Shown here: one piece after another, positions 34,599 through 47,200 of the stretch
Layout of the letters: every line of letters begins with the position of its first letter
Position numbering within the stretch: position 1 is the stretch's first letter
NCBI GenBank assembly: GCA_958450325.1
Contig: OY288257.1
Location: forward strand, 13,783,873-13,847,872
From: Agrostemma githago
Lineage: Eukaryota > Streptophyta > Magnoliopsida > Caryophyllales > Caryophyllaceae
Length of the DNA: 64,000 nt
Reading direction: 5' to 3'
The notes under the pieces: generated by a model
Database searches by the model: none
Seen by the model: the letters and a program-made list of their open reading frames with translations, nothing else
What the model was told of the DNA's origin: nothing
Translations under genes and position numbers: made by a program

Positions 34599-35282
34599 TG
34601 TTAGAGTTAAATGCTTCAAAAGAAGCAAATTTTGGTATTAACTATCCCACATGGAACATTTAATGCTTCTTTGACTTGTTTATATATGACCCACTAAAAT
34701 GCCTTACTAGATGTGTACAAGTGGACACTACGTGCACCACACACGCGCGTGCGCCGAGCCGGGCTCGGGCTCGGGCTTTGGTAGAGCGCCTGCGGCGCAC
34801 CGCTTGCGGGTATTTTTTAGTGGTCATATTTGTTTGTCCAGAAGCTTCCTTTTTTCTCAGTCAGTCTTGTTGCCTTTCCAAGATTGATTGCTGTCATTCC
34901 CAAGACTGATTGTTGCAAGTCTCCATCATGCCCTTTATTGCTGTGCACTGAACCTTTGCCACTGCTCCACTATATAATGCCCTCTTCCCTTCAGTTTTAA
35001 CACACAGCAAACATACATTCTCATACTTCATCTCTTAATCTCTGTTCCTGTTTAATTGTTAGCAAACGTTCTTGGCTGTATTCACCCGTTCTCCACCTAC
35101 ACTGGAGTTACGGTTTGGTTGTGAAATCTTGGGAGTTGAGTGTCATTGAGGCCGTGTGTAGCAGACGGGGCGTAAATCAACTTTAGGATAGTGGTGTTCT
35201 TGTCGCGACACAACTTCTGTTTTTTGTTCCAGATAAGACCTTACCTTCTTTTCTCCCTACTTCTACTACTACCGTGATAACA
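34599..35282 (+). repeat. 3' LTR of copia A with TATA box
   Basis: 684 bp, the more complete copy. A TATA-like ctatataatg at about 34969 suggests a transcription start near 35000. Confidence 0.92.
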
Positions 35283-35347
35283 CCAAGTATGAAAAAAAAA
35301 ACAAAAGTAGAAATCAAATGTATTACAGGGAGTACTATATTGTTTTT

Positions 35348-35366
35348 GTTATTATTATTATTATTA

Positions 35367-35413
<47 letters not shown>
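35348..35413. repeat. (TTA)n microsatellite
   Basis: About 22 units with two interruptions. Confidence 0.95.
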
Positions 35414-35446
35414 TTTTAACAGAACTTTCATTAACACCAGAACAAA

Positions 35447-35782
35447 TTAAAAGAATTTAGAGGGAAGCCGAGATACTATCTGGGCCCCCACTCCCTTAGC
35501 GATCGCAAAACTAATTCTAGTGAAAATATGAACTGCGGCACGCGCTCCAGCATCCTGAGATATAGCGAATTTACGAATCCGCTGGAGCAGAGAAACAACA
35601 TCCGTGTCGAGCTCACCGAGGGAAGAGAAGGAGAAAGGAAGAAAACCATACCCAATGGCGGTGCAGCGTGCCTGATACTTGGCACACCTACGGCGAGCAG
35701 AATAAGCAATGGCCCGTCCAGGCTCAAAAGAAGTCAAGCCGGACTGGGTCAAAAGAGAGGACCTAGTCAGATCGACACACAC
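35447..35782 (-). pseudogene. Conserved transposon-associated C-terminal fragment
   Basis: A 111-codon minus-strand frame with a well-formed protein character (IGYGFLPFSFSSLGELD, then GARAAVHIF.RISFAIAKGVGAQ). From memory, similar tails recur in annotated plant repeats, but I cannot name the element class. It ends at a stop just inside the microsatellite. It belongs to the old backbone between the two copia elements, not to either of them. Confidence 0.45.
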
Positions 35783-35857
35783 ATCACGCCCCCTATCTCA
35801 GGAATAAAGAAGCAAATCCGCCGGACGTAGGGGCTTGTCGTGCTCATCAACCAAACC

Positions 35858-36029
35858 TATTAGATATGATTCTATGTATATTGTACTACCTAACTTAGAA
35901 GATTTGATTAAGTTAGTCAATCCTTGTAATTAGGAAACTAACCATATTTGTAGGATTGTATATTGTAATTATGTCTATATAATGACGAGGTCAACCTCAA
36001 CCCTAATCAAGGGATTCAATCATCTGATA
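35858..36029 (+). repeat. 5' LTR of copia B
   Basis: 172 bp, TATTAGAT...ATCTGATA. Both LTRs begin TA and end TA in place of the usual TG...CA. Confidence 0.92.
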
Positions 36030-36118
36030 TGGTATCAGAGCTTAGGCAATAAACCTAAACTCGACAAAGACTCCACCTCATTTTGCCGTGTAATCCACCC
36101 GCCTAGCCTCACGCGACA

Positions 36119-39100
36119 ATGGCCGGTGATGACACGCCTCCTCCCTCAAAATTCCACCCCGTGTATACTGTTTCGAACATCCAACAACGAATCCGTATAC
36201 TCGACGGTGTTAAGATCACATATTCGACATGGGCACAGTTGTTCATTCTTCATGCGAAAGGTCACAAAGTTCTTGCTCACATCGACGGCACGACAAAGCC
36301 GACCGATGCAACTGAATTAGCCACTTGGATGGAGATAGACGCCATTGTCATTCAATGGATCTATGGAACTGTCCACGAGGACTTTCTTCAGCGTGTCATG
36401 AAGGATGAGTCCACGGCCTACGAGGCTTGGACCCGAGTCAAGAACATTTTCCTGAACAACAAGGGTGCACGAGCCGCGTCATTGGAACATGAGTTCAACA
36501 ACCTCAAACTCATTTCCATGGCGTCTCTCGAAACCTACTGCCAGCGACTTCAGGATCTTGTCGGCCAATTGAAGGATGTGGATACTGGGGTAACCGACCG
36601 ACGTCTTGTACTTCAACTCGTTCGAGGATTGCCTCAGGAGTACAATACGGTTGCCTCGTACATCAACCAAACACTCCCCACCTTCGAGACCGCCCGCAAT
36701 ATGCTCGAACTTGAGCATCATCGGCAGGCTGCCACCGCCGACCCACCAGCATCGCCGGCTCCGGCTGCCCTCGCCGTTGTCTCCAGTCCGCCGCCTCCTG
36801 ACAACCCTCGCAGCAACAACCCGAGAAATCCAAAGACTGAAAAGCGTAACAAGGGGCGACAACCTTCTGACCGCGGCCCGAGACAACATGACCGGCAGCC
36901 GTGAGATCGCCCGTACCAGCAACAATGGGGTCAACCCATGCCTCCTCCGTGGTACCACTGGCCACCACCACCGTGCCCGTACCCCACCCAACCCGGGTGG
37001 TCTGCCCCGCACACCGCGTGGAACCAGCATCGCTCGACCCCGAGATACTCTGCTCGACCTGCCGCCGCGCAAGCCAACCTTGTTAACATCGAGCCTCCAC
37101 AAGCCACCGACATCAATAGTGCATTCCACGCCATGTCCATTCATGGGCCGCCCGACCCTCAATGGTACATGGACACCGGAGCCTCCACCCACCTCACCTC
37201 GGATCAAGGTAACATCACCACTCCCTCTCCTTCTAGCACTTCTCGTTCTGTGTATGTCGGAAACGGCAATCGTCTTTCTATTTTGGGATCTGGCTCATCC
37301 CACATAAATTCCCCGTCCCGTACCTTTAATCTTCACAATGTCCTGTATGCCCCTCAAATCATTAAAAATCTCGTTTCCGTGCGTAAATTTACTCGAGATA
37401 ATAACGTTTCCGTTGAATTTGACCCGGTTGGTTTTTTGTGAAGGACCTTCTGACTGGGACTACGATTACGAGGAGTGACAGTTCTGGAGAACTCTACCCC
37501 GTCCTACCATCGAGTCATGTTGCTTCCGCCCCCACAGCACACATCGCTGCTGTTGCGTCTCCGTCGTGGCACGCACGTCTAGGCCACCCTAGTCCCGCTA
37601 TCTTAAATCATATTAAGCGTCATTTTCCAATTTCTTGTACGTCTACTAATAAATCGAGTCTTTGTAGTTCATGTCAAATTAGTAATCATCATCGTTTGCC
37701 TTTTACTTCCTCGTCTTCTCCTACCCTCTCCCCCTTTGATATTATCCATGGTGATTTATGGACTTCTCCAATTTTAAGTAAATATGGGTTTAAATACTAC
37801 CTAGTTCTCATTGATAATTTCACTCAATTTGTCTGGGTATTCCCCTTACGTTTCAAATCTGAAGTTGTAGCTACATTTAAGTCATTCCATGCCTTCGTTC
37901 AAACCCACTTTAATGTGAAAGTCAAGAATTTTCAGTGTGACTTCGGGCGCGAGTTTGACAATAATGCCCTGTTTCACTATGGCCAATCTCACGGCCTTAT
38001 TTTTCGTTTTTCTTGTCCTCAAACATCACCACAAAACGGTAAATCCGAACGTATGATTCGTCGTCTTAATAATATTATACGAGTTCTTCTTCACCACGCA
38101 TCAATACCCGCGAAATATTGGGTCGATGCCCTTCACACCGCCGCTCATCTCCACAATATTACTCCCACCAAACCACTAAATTTACGTTCCCACACCTTGG
38201 TTCTCTACCTTAAAGAACCCTCATATGACCATCTTAGAGTTTTTGGGTGTGTTTGTTTTCCAAACCAATCCGCCAAAATTCCACATAAATTAGCCCCCCG
38301 ATCGGTAGAATGTATTTTCTTGGGCTATCCTCCGAATTGTCGTGGTTACCGGTGTCTCGATTTGTCAACGGGTAAAGTTATTATCTCGCGTCACGTTACG
38401 TTTGATGAAACCCGATTTCCCTTTGCTAAATCCAACCCGTCCTCCGACTACCGATTTCTCCACACTGACTCCATATCTCCCCTGTTATTCAATGATAACA
38501 TAACCCCTGGCCCACATGTTCCCCAGATCTCACCCCCTGTTTCCCCATGTATTAACTCTCCTCCCTCCCCTGTTTCCCCTCATTCTACCATAACCCAACC
38601 CTCCCCACCTTCCCCACCCTCCCCACCCGACATACCCAGCCCCGAACCCGCTTCCCCACCCGTTTCCACTGCCCCCCAACCTACCCACCATATGACCACA
38701 TGTGCAAAAAACGACATATTTAAACCCAAAGCCTTTCTATCCACCACCTCACCCGGACTCTCCCCCATCCTCAAATCTCCCAAAATCGCCCTTGCCGACC
38801 CCAATTGGAATAACGCTATGCAGGATGAGTTTCGTGCTTTGCAGGAAAATAATACTTGGGAGCTTGTGCCTCGACCTGACAACACAAATATTATCCGATG
38901 TATGTGGCTGTACCGCCACAAATTCCATGCCGACGATTTTCTTCAGCGATACAAGGCTCGACTCGTTGTCAACGGTAAAACCCAACGGGTAGGCATTGAC
39001 TGTGACGAAACCTTTAGCCCGGTTGTTAAATCAACCACTATCCGTACCGTCCTCAGTCTGGCATTATCCCGCTCTTGGCCGATACATCAACTTGATGTGA

Positions 39101-40317
39101 CAAACGCGTTCTTACACGGGGATTTAGCTGAAATGGTGTTTATGTATCAACCCCCCGGTTTTGTTGATCGTTCTCGGCCACACCACGTTTGTCGCCTCTG
39201 TAAGTCACTATATGGTCTCAAGCAGGCACCTCGGGCTTGGTACCACCGTTTCGCGACATTCATTCTGTCCAAGGGTTTTAAAGGTAGCGTGTGTGATCCT
39301 TCTCTATTTATTTACCGAACCCCGACGCTGACCGCCTACCTGCTACTATATGTTGACGACATTATTATTACTTGCTCCAAACCGGATTTCCTAACCACGC
39401 TCATCCGCACACTATCAACAGAGTTCGCCATGACCGACCTTGGTCCACTTCACCACTTTCTTGGAATCAAGGTAACCCGCTCCTCCTCCTCTCTCTTTCT
39501 TAGTCAAGAAAAATATGCCAAGGACATACTTCATCGGGCATCCATGTCAAACTGCAACCCTTCTGCTACTCCCGTTGATACTGCCTCGAAGTTGAGCGAG
39601 ACAGATGGTACTCTACTGACTGACCCGACCCTATATCGGCAGCTTGCAGGTGCACTCCAATACCTCACTATCACACGGCCCGACATCTCGTATGCGGTGT
39701 AACAAATATGTCTATTTATGCACGCACCATGGGAACCACATTTGAATTTTATGAAACGCATCCTTCGGTATATCAAAGGCACGATCGATCATGGCCTCAC
39801 CTTGACCGCATCTCGGTCCCACCAGCTCACGGCTTACTCCCACGCCGATTGGGCTGGCTGCCCAACTTCTAGACGCTCCACATCCGGCTATTGTGTTTTT
39901 CTCGGTGACAACCTCATCTCCTGGTCCTCTAAGCGACAAAACACTACGTCACGGTCTAGTACCAAAGCTGAGTATAGAGGTGTTGCAAATGCCGTCGCCG
40001 AGACTAGTTGGCTCCGGAACCTTCTACTCGAGTTACACGTACCACTTCGACACGCCACCTTGGTTTTTTGTGACAATATTTCCTCGGTGTATTTATCTAG
40101 TAACCCGGTCAAGCACCAGCGAACCAAACACATCGAAATTGATATACATTTTGTTCGCGAGAAAGTGCAACTTGGCCTAGTCCGTGTACTCCACGTTCCC
40201 TCGGAATATCAATATGCGGACATCTTTATAAAGGGCCTTCCCGGTCACTTATTTACTCGGTTCCGGTCCAGTCTGAGCGTCCGACCTCCTCCCGCTCCGA
40301 CTGCGGGGGTGTATTAG
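36119..40317 (+). pseudogene. Copia B gag-pol with three lesions
   Basis: Starts at ATG 36119 (MAGDDTPPPS). Gag has the usual central region ending near LELEHHRQA. A proline-rich linker follows with no clear CCHC knuckle. Protease MDTGASTHLTS lies near 37169, pre-integrase WHARLGHPS near 37567, and integrase with FQCDFGREFD near 37930 (the usual SDNG-type Asp is kept) and PQTSPQNGKSER near 38020. RT has FLHGDLAEMVF near 39110 and YVDDIIIT near 39350; RNase H has SHADWAGCP and SSTKAEYRG. Breaks: TGA at 36902, a frame change at a T6 run near 37434 and TAA at 39700, the last in a position where CAA is typical. Otherwise open to 40317. Confidence 0.92.
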
Positions 40318-40483
40318 ATATGATTCTATGTATATTGTACTACCTAACTTAGAATATTTGATTGAGTTAGTCAATCCTTGTAATTAGGAAACTAACCATA
40401 TTTGTAGGATTGTATATTGTAATTATGTCTATATAATGATGAGGTCAACCTCAACCCTAATCAAGGGATTCAATCATCTGATA
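40312..40483 (+). repeat. 3' LTR of copia B
   Basis: 172 bp. Differs from the 5' LTR at aatatttg/aagatttg, ttgagtt/ttaagtt and atgagg/acgagg. Confidence 0.93.
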
Positions 40484-40516
40484 AACCGACATCCACCTCC
40501 TTGCCGGCAGAAATAC

Positions 40517-40625
<109 letters not shown>

Positions 40626-40716
40626 CTACTAATTAATTAATATTATTATTATTACTATTATTATTATTATTATTTGGTGTTATAATTTTTGTTTTTTTTT
40701 GTTTTTAAAAATATTA

Positions 40717-40920
40717 CTCCCTCCGTTTCAATGATTTCTTCCACCTTAAAAGTGGCACATTTCTTAAGAAAAACAATAAAAATAAGTAAAAAGTAGAGAG
40801 GGAGTAAAGTAAGTGGGCCACCTAGGTAAGAGAGAAGTGTGATAGAAAAAAAGAAAGTGGAAGAAATCTAAGAAATGGTTGCAAAAGGAAATTTGGAAGA
40901 TATTAATGAAACAGAGGGAG
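40717..40920. mobile_element. Stowaway MITE, 204 bp
   Basis: Ends CTCCCTCCGTTTCA and its near complement TGAAACAGAGGGAG, with TA on each side (40715-40716 and 40921-40922). This is the standard Tc1/mariner-derived Stowaway signature of plants. Confidence 0.92.
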
Positions 40921-41029
40921 TATTAGATAATTTATGTAAATAGTTATTAGTTTCAACTTCTATTCAGTCCAGCTCAGCTCCTATCAGACCAGCTCAGCTC
41001 TGTTTCAGCCGAAAAGAACAGAGCCTTAA

Positions 41030-42720
41030 TCATAGGCTAATTGATTTGAATTGATAATACTGTATTTCACAGGCCAATTGATGTGTCTAACTGTTGTTGT
41101 TGTTGTTGTTTCATTTGTTAATGGAATCCTTAGTGGTGAATACTCAAATTTTGCTAGAAATATATGACCGTACCTGCTCTTCCTTTGAGTTTAAAAATGA
41201 TGCATGCGTAGACGAAGGGAATTGCCTTTATCGTCTAAGAGTCCAGTGGGGACAATATGCAGTTGGGATTTGTTTTTGCCGGCTTCCGACAGCCGAAGGG
41301 AAGTAAAAACGTGTTCACAAAGGTAGTACTAGTCTTTTTGTATAGAACTACGATGAGGTTGAACTTCAACTCAACAAAAGAATTGTCTATAACTGACAAG
41401 AAATGTATATGGTTGGCTGGAATGAGTAAAAAATTATGTAAACAGCTGATTGGACAAAAAGTACTCCGTAGTACTCCTGTACAGAGTATGTAGTTTATAA
41501 ATATCAGAACATTGTGATGTGTTGTAGTGATGTTTAACCAGCTTATCTAACGTGTAAATACTTGACTTTTAGAACCTGTTTGGATGGAAAGAGTTTGATT
41601 GAAGGGAAGTGGAATAATCTTTTCAATATACTAAGAAATATTTGCATTGAAAATGTCACTGATCAGTGTTCCCTTTTCCATGTCATTGAAAATATCAGTA
41701 CTGATCCTACCCTCTTATCTACCATCGTTGAGTAGGTGAGTGCGATTTTCTGCTGAACAAGCACTTATCACTGAATGGCATATTGTCCTTGCTTATACAT
41801 ATTCATTAATTAGAAGTATATTTCTAGCTAGCTCTTGTTGCATATATATTTGATTATACATATGGCACATGCAAAAGTTTACATTGATTGTATTTTGACC
41901 TTGATGATTTGGGCTGTAGGGGACATTTCCTAGAGCATCGTGGAGAGTAATTGAAGTAACTGTCAAAAAGTGGGTGATGAAGTATTCACAGATCGATGAA
42001 GAGAATTTGTGAGTGATTTAGAATATAATGTGAATAGTAATATAAGTAATAATTTCAGATTAATAGTGGAGTAATAGAAGTTGTGTTGCTGCAAATGATT
42101 GCAAGTGTCAAACACAACAACTTGGAGCTGAGTTTCTATTTGACTTGTAATGTTCTATACAGAGTATTTAGTAGTACAATAATTAATTTGTACAGAGATA
42201 TTACTTATTTTCGTCCTCTACCTGCAATTCATGAATTTACTGAGACTGTGACTTATTACAGGACAGCTTTCCCGGATGAGCTTGCTTTTCTTCAAATTGA
42301 AGAATCAGGCATCCAAATGTAGTTCAATTTTTAGGTGTTGTGACTCAAACTACACCAATGATGATTGTCATAGAGTTTCTGCCAAAGCTTTGTTCTTTAC
42401 AATAGCACATAGGGCTTAGGGAGCTTGTTAATACTCTAGGTGTTTCTCCTTGCTTTTTTTCATCACTTGATCCAGAAAAAACGTTTTTCTTTGTATATTG
42501 AGTACGAGTATATATCTTGTTGCTCCTCTTATTATACCTTGACACTCTCAATCTTGTTTTCTCACATTGTGAACTAATTGTTGGACATGTTTTCGGTTTT
42601 TGGATATGAGTTTCAAGTCTTGTTAACAGTGATATTCGTGAGAATCTCGACCGACATTCAAATGTTTTTGTATGTATAGTGATGATTATTATTAGTTTGA
42701 TGATAGGAGAACGAAATATA
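41030..42720 (+). other. Unassigned locus sequence with exon-like pieces
   Basis: Some stretches have splice-like borders and plausible coding, for example 41921-42010 (ctgtag|gggacattt to aattt|gtgagt, reading PRASWRVIEVTVKKWV) and 42262-42320 (TAFPDELAFLQIEESG, then a stop). I cannot connect them to a known protein. They may be remains of a host gene whose earlier part is near 28250. Confidence 0.3.
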
Positions 42721-43517
42721 TGTTTTGGTACAAATTTACCGGGTCTATGATTTCGGTTGCGAGTTAAAGCGATCGTCCTATAACTACGGGTCGACGAAAT
42801 CGAACGGATCTAGCAAACAAAGGACAACGAAAGAAAATGGACGACACACAAAGTTTTGGTGACGCGGAAACCCGATGTGGGAAAAACCGCCGGGGGAGTC
42901 GGAATCCCGCTGAGATTTCACTATGAAGGAAAGAAGAATGAAGAAAAGAATACAAATATGAGTATTTTATCTATGGTTGATTGCTGGAATTTTGGTGTTG
43001 TGTATGCTTGGAGTCGGTGTGCTTAGATGATCCTTCCCCTCTTTCTCTCTTTCCTTTATATATGGCCTCTCTTCCTAGAGTCTTCATTGCTCTTTAATGT
43101 AGAGCAATTATTGCCCTTGATTGCCTGATAACCGTTATGACTGTTACAGTCAACTCCTCATTCTCCTCCTTCTCCTCCTAGTATGTAGGAGGGTTTCCAT
43201 GTTTGTAGGGGCAGCTTCTGCCTTTCTTTCTTGGTATGGGCTAGACTTCTTACTCCAACAGCTGGGCACGTTTAGTTAAGCGGCCCATTGTTTTATTTCC
43301 CTCATTATTTATTCGACCCATCGTTGTATATTGTTTCGGGTTCGCTTGTCTTGACGTCTTTTCGGTTATTTTGATTTCTGTCTTGTGATCTTCGATTTTG
43401 ACTTTCATCCGTGGACCGTGAACCCTTTTGTTGTTGACCTTTGACTTCTGACCTTATGATCGTCCACTCGTAGCATGCCACGTTGCATTCCGAAGGTGCA
43501 AATTTTTGGCCCGAACA
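42721..43517 (-). repeat. 3' LTR of the Tat-type element
   Basis: 797 bp with TGTTTTGG...CCGAACA on the plus strand (so TGTTCGG...CCAAAACA in element orientation). It immediately follows the minus-strand PPT ggaaatttgggggcatt. No partner LTR is in the window, so the far border rests on the TG/CA rule. Confidence 0.65.
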
Positions 43518-44274
43518 AATGCCCCCAAATTTCCGACTAAGTTCATATTAGGCGGGAATTTCTGCTTCTTTGCAGATAACTTCTGGAGACGATCAACCGT
43601 CTGTCCTTCAAAAACTGACGCCCCTACCCCCTAGTATTTTGTTTCTACCCTTTCATCATTACTTGTCTTTTCCTATTGCCCCTCATTATTACTCACCCTT
43701 CCCAATTACTTCTTACCCCTTCTTACCCTAGTTATCCTCTCTCCATCTTCCCCATCACTCCTATCCTTCCTCCAAAATTTCAAAAAAGAATCCCCATCTC
43801 TTTCACTCGCCGCTGTTGTGGTGCCAAGTTTCTGCACTTCCTTACCTTGATTTTCAGGTGATTTCTTTTTTGTAGTGATCCTTTTTTCTTTCTTGCTTGT
43901 TTCGTTTCCTCTGTTATGGCCCCCAAGTTTAGTCGTTCTTGCTCGAAATCCCTAACCCCACTTTCGCCGTCGTCGTCTCCCTCGTCGTCCCTGGTATTAT
44001 TTCCTTCTACGTACACTTACCCTTAATCCTCCCCATTCCTATAACTCTTGCTACACTGAGAGAGATCTTCCTGCCATCAGAGGGATTTTTAGCTTCCATG
44101 AGGATGTAATTATTCATGTTCCCCTTCGTGATCAGAGGACGGATTTTTTCCGTCCTGGATGGACTTGCCTCTATGCTTACCCTTTTTGTCTAGGCCTTAC
44201 ATTTCCTTTCCCCGCGTTGATTCGTGACTTTCTGTCCTTCCACCGCCTTGCCCCCTGCCAACTGATGCCACATG

Positions 44275-47200
44275 TAGGGCTGTTCAAAATTCGGTCCAGA
44301 CCGGCCAACCAGATCGAACCGGACCGACCGGTCCAGACCGAACCGGATCTGCCATTAACCGGTCCGGTCCCCGGTCCTCTTCCATGTGTGATTCGGTTTC
44401 CGGTCCGGTCCGGGCTAAAACCCGGAAAAAACCGGTCCAGACCGGAAGACCGGAATTTAGGGTTTAGCAAATTTTGCGTGACTGTTGCGTAACGTGCGTT
44501 ATACTGTCAACTTAGCCAATAATTTCAAATACTAACTAATTATTTACCAAATTACCATAACTCAATAGTCTAAATTAGTCAATCATCATAAATTCTAATT
44601 CCTCTTTCCTAAATAATTTATATTTTCTAAATAATTCAAATTTCAAAAACATTATACTAAATTACTAATTACTAATATACTAATATATAAATATATAATA
44701 TACATATAACATATACTTATAGTCTTATACAGTTATACTAGTATACTACTAGTCTACTATTTTACCTAAATCATAATACATTAACATAATAACATCCCTA
44801 AGACCCTAATTCCCTATTCAGCATTCATCAATCATCATCATTCATCAATTCAAGTATTCAACCACTGACTTCGAAAACGGAACAACCCGAACAGGTATAT
44901 TTTTATTTTGTTCGTAAATCGTAACTCTGCATTTTGTGTCTCGAAATAAAAAAACGACTCACGCGGCAGCACAGAATTACAGAATTATAGATTCTGTGCG
45001 TTAACTCTGTGCGTTTTGTACTTCTTCGTTGTGATTCTGCGTTTTTCTGTAATTCTGGTATATTATCTGTTCGTTTTTTTCTGTATTCTGTTCTCAGTTT
45101 CTTTTTTCTGTATTCTGTTCTCAGTTTCTTTTTTTATGTATTTTGCTAATTTGCTCTTAGTTTCTCACACAGTCACACCTGCAACTGCAAGTCCCTGCAA
45201 CTTGCAGTCCTGTTTCTTATCGTAGATTCGTAGTATGCCTGATTGCTTGTATTGCTGCCGCTGCCGCTGAGAGTTGAGACGCTGAGTATTATTTGTTTAG
45301 TTGGTCTGACACTCTGACTTGTGTCATTGTGTGTTGTTCTTGTGTGAAGTTGTGTCAGTTTAATTAATTTGTTAGTTTAGTTGGTCTGACTTAATTAGTT
45401 TAGTTGGTTTGACTTGTATTATTTAATTTGCTTATCGTTTGTGTTTTAATTTCTAATTGTTTTATTATTATTTTAATTATTCGTTTATTTATTATTTCAG
45501 AATAATGAGGAGCTCGGTTTCGAAAAAAAGATGGCTTGAACCTGATTTGGAAGAGGTCGTAACGCAAGAGCCGCTCACATCGGACTTCGACGAGAATATA
45601 AATGTTTCTCAGACAAAACCAGAAACAGCTTTATTGTCTGTCAGGCCGAAAGTCCCAGGACGCAAGTACGACGATGGTAAATCTAGCAGGAGATCTGCTT
45701 ATTGGGTCCATTTTCGTGAGTACGACGACGAGGAAGGTAAGCGAAGAGCTGAATGTATCTATTGTGAAAATAAAACTTTTGCAGCTGATACTAATATAAA
45801 TGGTTCCAAAAATGTTAAAAATCATTGGATTGCATGCCCCGCTAATCCTGATGCTCCTACAAACAAGTCTAAAGGGAAACAAACTCAGTTAATTTTTGAT
45901 AGGAGTGAAAATGAAGGGGAAGGTCAATTGAAAGGGTGGGTTTTGAATCTCGATGAGGTTAGAGATGCAATTATTTACATGATCATAGTGGACGAGTTAC
46001 CATTTCGGTTTGTTGAGAAAACTGGTTTCAAACGTCTTATGTATGTGACTTGCCCTACATTTCGTATCCCATCTCGTGTCACTATAACTCGGGATTGTTA
46101 TCAACTCTTTTGTAATGAGAAAACTAAATTGATCGAGTGTCTTAGAGTTTCATGTCAAAGGGTATCTTTTACCACTAATACATGGACTAGCATTCAGAAA
46201 ATCAACTACATGTGTGTAACTGCTCATTATATCGACAATGACTGGAAGTTGCATAAGAAGATCATTTGTTTCTGTCCTATCTATAGTCACAAGGGTAAGG
46301 ATATAGCAAACCTTCTTGATGGTTGCTTCAAATCATGGGGTTTAGATGATAAAGTCTTTACTTTGACTGTTGATAATGCTAGTTCTAATGACACTGCTTG
46401 TTTGGAACTAAGAAAAATTCTTCAAAATAAGCCTAATACAGTTGGGAATGGGGATTATTTGCATATGAGGTGTGTTGCGCATATTATCAAACTTATTGTG
46501 TGAGATGGTTTGAAAAAGAACAAGGACTCAATCAGTAAGGTTAGGTATGCGGTTAAATTTGTTAAAAGTTCTCCTGCTAGAGTGAAATTCTTTAAGGATG
46601 TTGCAAAGAGGTATACACAATCTGAGAAGTCATTATCTCTTGACGTGCCTACTAGATGGAACTCTACATTTGATATGTTGGAAACCGCTTTGAAATTTAA
46701 GGATGTATTTGGTGATGTAAATGTTCCAGTTAACCCTCCAGGAAATGAACTTGGTTCAGATGATGTTGATGAGTTTGGGAATCCTATTGAGGTAGAACAT
46801 TCTGGTGCTCCTAGTGACCATGATTGGGGTGTAGTTGAATCATTGATGAAATTTTTGAAGGAGTTTAAAGTTTTGACTGAAAAAGTTTCTGCTTCATTGT
46901 ATGTGACTAGTGATTCTAGTTTCTTTTTCATTGCTCGTGCACTTCATCAGTTAAATAAATTTAGTGCTAGCGATGACGATGACTTTAAAGCTATGTCATG
47001 TGCTATGAAAAAGAAATTTGACAAGTATTGGGGAGATGTTGAGGAGATGAATGTCTTGGTTTATATGGGAGCTATTCTTGATCCGCATGTTAAGTTAGTA
47101 GGTTTGAAGTTTGCTTTCACTAGTGTTTATGATGCGCCTAAAGATGAAGAAATGAGCAAACTAATGTATACTAAAGCAATGGGGTTATTTGATGAGTATA

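Larger units (their letters stand above)
29561..35282 (+). mobile_element. Ty1/copia element A, full structure, defective
   Basis: Two LTRs with TGTTA...TAACA ends, gag-pol between them, PPT (tgtgggggat) before the 3' LTR and a perfect 5-bp TSD CCAAG (29556-29560 and 35283-35287). The two LTRs differ by many substitutions and by large indels (420 against 684 bp), so the insertion is old. It lies inside the 28452-41025 element. Confidence 0.93.
35858..40483 (+). mobile_element. Ty1/copia element B (Ale/Retrofit-like), young
   Basis: Two 172-bp LTRs differing at only three positions, a canonical tRNA-Met primer site (tggtatcagagc, 36030-36041), a PPT (ctgcgggggtg) and AACC on both sides (35854-35857, 40484-40487; a 5-bp TSD if one A is shared). 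Three differences in 172 bp mark a recent insertion. Its short LTRs and gag style suggest the Ale/Retrofit group, by recognition only. Confidence 0.93.

Noticed and set aside
29561..35282. Two separate solo LTRs
   Set aside because: A gag-pol, a PPT and a matching CCAAG duplication on both sides show one full-length copia element.
36479..37207. Arg/Gly-rich minus-strand frame opposite copia B gag
   Set aside because: It is an antisense shadow of the proline-rich linker. The plus-strand frame has the recognisable gag and protease.
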